Shown here piece after piece: positions 6,729-8,564 of a stretch of 8,564 nucleotides of DNA. The stretch is from contig JAGLEG010000283.1 of NCBI GenBank assembly GCA_023145185.1, forward strand, positions 1-8,564, given 5' to 3'. The translations under genes were made by a program, and so were the position numbers. Numbering within the stretch: the stretch's first letter is position 1; each line of letters begins with the position of its first letter. This DNA comes from Thermoplasmata archaeon (lineage in GTDB: Archaea; Thermoplasmatota; Penumbrarchaeia; Penumbrarchaeales; Penumbrarchaeaceae). Under the pieces are notes generated by a model. That model saw only the letters and a program-made list of their open reading frames with translations. It did not search any database and had not been told where the DNA came from.

Positions 6729-7411
6729 CCGCGTGTCCAGTACTGCGGGTGGTCGGTGAAGATCCCATTGACGCCCATGGACCTCAGTACGTCAGCCTCC
6801 TCCCTATCGTTCACCGACCAGGCGAGGACATGGCATCCGATATCCACACTTCTCCTGACCAGGGAAGGGGTTACAAGGTCTTTCCCTGGATGGACCGAAT
6901 ACGCCCCTATCTGGTGGGAAAAATCCAGATACATCTCCGGATGGTCCTCGAAGAGAACGCCGATCCTGATGTCGTCCCTGATGGAGATGAGGTCGCTGAG
7001 CTCCGTAGGTTTGAAGGAGGAGACCAGAAGGTCTTCGGGCCCATAGCCCCTGCCCAAATATGACGATATGACCGAGCCGACGCCCCGAGCTGTGTCGTCC
7101 CCTTTGAGCTCTATGTTCACAAGCACCCTTCCCCCGATCAGGTCCAGCACCTCGGTTAGCAGGGGGATCCTCTCCCCTGACCCCGCGTCCAGCTCCCTTA
7201 GCCGGTCCAGAGAGAGATCGGAGACCTTCCCGGACCCGTTGGTGGTCCTGTCGACAGTGTCGTCATGGATAACGACGATCTCGCCCGTGGCACATGTATG
7301 GACGTCCAGCTCGATACCGTCCGCCCCCATATCCACGGCTTTCCGGAAGGAGCGCAGGGTGTTCTCAGGCTCCGTTCCCGAGGCCCCCCTGTGTCCGATT
7401 ATAAGGAACAT
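6725..7411 (-). CDS. Glycerophosphodiester phosphodiesterase (GDPD family)
   Basis: 228 aa, a complete TIM-barrel GDPD of typical short length. It hydrolyses glycerophosphodiesters (deacylated phospholipid headgroups) to an alcohol and glycerol phosphate; in archaea, whose lipids are ethers on glycerol-1-phosphate, the exact substrate is uncertain. Visible signature residues: H7-R8-G9 and P15-E16-N17-T18 at the N-terminus, E34 and D36 in GIELDVH (metal ligands), the general acid/base H49 in VVIHDDTVDRTTNG, E101 and K103 in NIELKG, and a C-terminal 'LAWSVND'. There is no signal peptide or membrane helix, so it is predicted cytosolic. It is the first gene of a two-gene operon; its TGA overlaps the ATG of the transporter gene. 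A TATA-like element 26 nt before the ATG suggests a leaderless message. It diverges from the M32 peptidase gene. Confidence 0.93.
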   Translation of the reverse strand: MFLIIGHRGASGTEPENTLRSFRKAVDMGADGIELDVHTCATGEIVVIHDDTVDRTTNGSGKVSDLSLDRLRELDAGSGERIPLLTEVLDLIGGRVLVNIELKGDDTARGVGSVISSYLGRGYGPEDLLVSSFKPTELSDLISIRDDIRIGVLFEDHPEMYLDFSHQIGAYSVHPGKDLVTPSLVRRSVDIGCHVLAWSVNDREEADVLRSMGVNGIFTDHPQYWTRG

Positions 7412-7423
7412 CCCGGTTGGATG

Positions 7424-7450
7424 CCCCTCATTTGATTTAACCGTGAGGGG
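7424..7450. repeat. Inverted repeat CCCCTCA-N13-TGAGGGG in the divergent promoter region
   Basis: Perfect 7-bp arms (7424-7430 and 7444-7450) flank a 13-bp AT-rich centre that contains the putative TATA box of the phosphodiesterase gene. The arm centres are 20 bp apart, about two helical turns, as expected for a dimeric DNA-binding regulator covering the promoter. It could instead be a chance match or a transcript hairpin. It lies between two divergent genes and may control either or both. Confidence 0.4.
7432..7442 (-). promoter_or_regulatory. TATA-like promoter element of the phosphodiesterase-transporter operon
   Basis: On the minus strand the sequence GGTTAAATCAA contains a TATA-like TTAAATC core centred about 26 nt before the phosphodiesterase ATG at 7411. 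That spacing fits a leaderless archaeal transcript. No convincing Shine-Dalgarno precedes that ATG. The match to the TATA consensus is moderate. Confidence 0.4.
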
Positions 7451-7501
7451 ATGATATGGAAAAAACTAACAAGCCCCAGGGTCTATGGCCCAAGGATCAC
7501 C

Positions 7502-8564
7502 ATGAATGCGAACCCGTATGAAGAGCTATTGGAATACTACAGGGAGACAAGCTATCTGGAGGGCGCCAACTCCATCCTTGGTTGGGATCAGGAGACCTAC
7601 ATGCCCCCAGGAGGGGTGCAGGACAGGGCCCAGCAGATGGCGACCATCTCGGCGATGATCCACAGGAGGACGGTGTCCAACGAGCTCACCTCACTGCTGA
7701 AAAGGGTCAGGGATGGTGGCCTGGACGGGAGGACCGGTTCAGTTCACAGGGAGATCGAGAGGGGCCACCGCCTGGCGAGGGCCCTGCCCGAGGAGTATGT
7801 CAGGGAGCTGAAGAAGACAACTTCGATCGCCCAGCAGGCATGGGCAAAGGCCAGAAAGGATGACGACTTCGCATCGTTCAGCCCCCATCTTTCAAGGATA
7901 ATCGACCTGAAAAAGAGGGAGGCAGAGTACATCGGATACGAGGACACCCCCTACGACGCCCTGATCGACGGATTCGAACCCAACACCAGAACCTCATACG
8001 TAACTCAGATATTCCATGACCTCAGGGAGAAACTTGTGCCTATCGTGAAGAAGATCACCACGTCAGGTGTTGAGATCGAAGACTCCTTCCTGAGACGGGA
8101 TTTCCCGATCCCAAAGCAGAGGGAACTGTTCACAAGCCTTGTGACCGACATGGGCTACGATCTGGAACACGGCAGGATGGACGTGGTCACCCACCCCTTC
8201 TGCACGGGAACGCCCAGGGACGTCAGGATCACCACCAGATTCGATGATAGTAACATCAAACCCGCACTCTTTGCCTGCATTCACGAGGCGGGCCACGCGC
8301 TTTACGAACAGGGTTTCCTGGAGGAGCATTACAATACCCCACTTGGTGAACCGGTCTCCACAAGCATCCATGAATCCCAGTCGAGGTTCTGGGAGAACAT
8401 CATTGGAAGAAGCCTCCCCTACTGGAGGAGATACCTCCCAACGGTGAAAAAGGCCTTCGGGAACCTGGACGACGTCACACCGGAGATGTTCCATAAGGCG
8501 GTGAACAAGGTCGAACCTTCCTTTATTCGTGTCGAGGCGGACGAGGTGACCTACAATCTACACG
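7502..8564 (+). CDS. M32-family metallocarboxypeptidase (3' partial)
   Basis: 354 codons are in the window with no stop; family members are about 500 aa, so roughly 150 residues lie beyond the right edge. The enzyme is a zinc (or cobalt) dependent carboxypeptidase that removes C-terminal residues from peptides in the cytosol. Visible family landmarks: LGWDQETYMPP (26-36), HPFCTG (231-236), DVRITTRF (240-247), the zinc motif HEAGH (261-265), the third ligand E291 in HESQSRFWEN, and IRVEADEVTYNLH (342-354). The 30-residue distance from the first His to the Glu ligand equals that in the Pyrococcus enzyme as I remember it. The ATG at 7502 gives the N-terminus usual for the family. An in-frame ATG at 7451 would add 17 residues that look unrelated to the family, so it is less likely. 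No clear Shine-Dalgarno is visible. The gene is transcribed divergently from the phosphodiesterase operon. Confidence 0.93.
   Translation, partial: MNANPYEELLEYYRETSYLEGANSILGWDQETYMPPGGVQDRAQQMATISAMIHRRTVSNELTSLLKRVRDGGLDGRTGSVHREIERGHRLARALPEEYVRELKKTTSIAQQAWAKARKDDDFASFSPHLSRIIDLKKREAEYIGYEDTPYDALIDGFEPNTRTSYVTQIFHDLREKLVPIVKKITTSGVEIEDSFLRRDFPIPKQRELFTSLVTDMGYDLEHGRMDVVTHPFCTGTPRDVRITTRFDDSNIKPALFACIHEAGHALYEQGFLEEHYNTPLGEPVSTSIHESQSRFWENIIGRSLPYWRRYLPTVKKAFGNLDDVTPEMFHKAVNKVEPSFIRVEADEVTYNLH

Noticed and set aside
7068..7454. Plus-strand Ser/Pro-rich frame opposite the phosphodiesterase gene
   Set aside because: The phosphodiesterase frame on the other strand has all catalytic signatures; this one is a compositional shadow.
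7491..7500. AAGGATCACC just before the peptidase ATG as a ribosome binding site
   Set aside because: GGATCACC is the same sense as the 16S 3' end, not its complement, so it cannot pair as a Shine-Dalgarno site.

Overview
The window looks archaeal, most likely from a member of the Thermoplasmata/Thermoplasmatota, but this is inferred from gene style and not from any marker gene. The pointers are: a TATA/BRE-type promoter about 28 nt upstream of a start codon with no Shine-Dalgarno sequence; a giant secreted protein built from NosD-type beta-helix and Ig-like repeats with a C-terminal membrane anchor; heavy AGG/AGA arginine and ATA isoleucine use; and a GTGATC-type ribosome binding site in one gene.

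Left two thirds (1-5951, + strand): two consecutive genes for very large, single-pass surface proteins that are clearly paralogous. The first is cut by the left edge. It carries four Ig-like repeats, a Big_5-like domain, a carboxypeptidase-regulatory-like beta sandwich, one transmembrane helix and a short cytosolic tail. The second is complete (1291 aa). It has a signal peptide, a NosD-like right-handed parallel beta-helix, an FnIII-like domain, and then the same domain series as the first gene. It ends in a bona fide cytosolic J-domain with an intact HPD motif. The tail of the first protein aligns without gaps to the first half of a J-domain and stops one residue before the position of HPD. 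An extracellular adhesin-like or carbohydrate-binding-like ectodomain joined through one membrane helix to a DnaK-recruiting J-domain is the most unusual thing here. The pair (one J-competent, one J-truncated) may be an undescribed membrane system.

Right third: a two-gene minus-strand operon (5952-7411) holds a glycerophosphodiester phosphodiesterase followed, with a 4-nt ATGA overlap, by a TauE/SafE-family membrane transporter. The transporter gene ends directly against the giant J-protein gene, and the two opposing stop codons form one TGATCA palindrome. Divergent from the operon, across a 90-bp intergenic region with an inverted repeat and a TATA-like element, lies an M32-family metallocarboxypeptidase (7502 to the right edge, 3' end missing).

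The two surface proteins probably act together, or represent a duplication with partial loss of function. The lipid-headgroup phosphodiesterase and transporter are probably co-expressed. The peptidase is a housekeeping cytosolic enzyme with no obvious link to the rest. There is no gene-free stretch over 300 bases; the only intergenic regions are 1998-2075 and 7412-7501. No tRNA, rRNA, CRISPR array or mobile element was seen.
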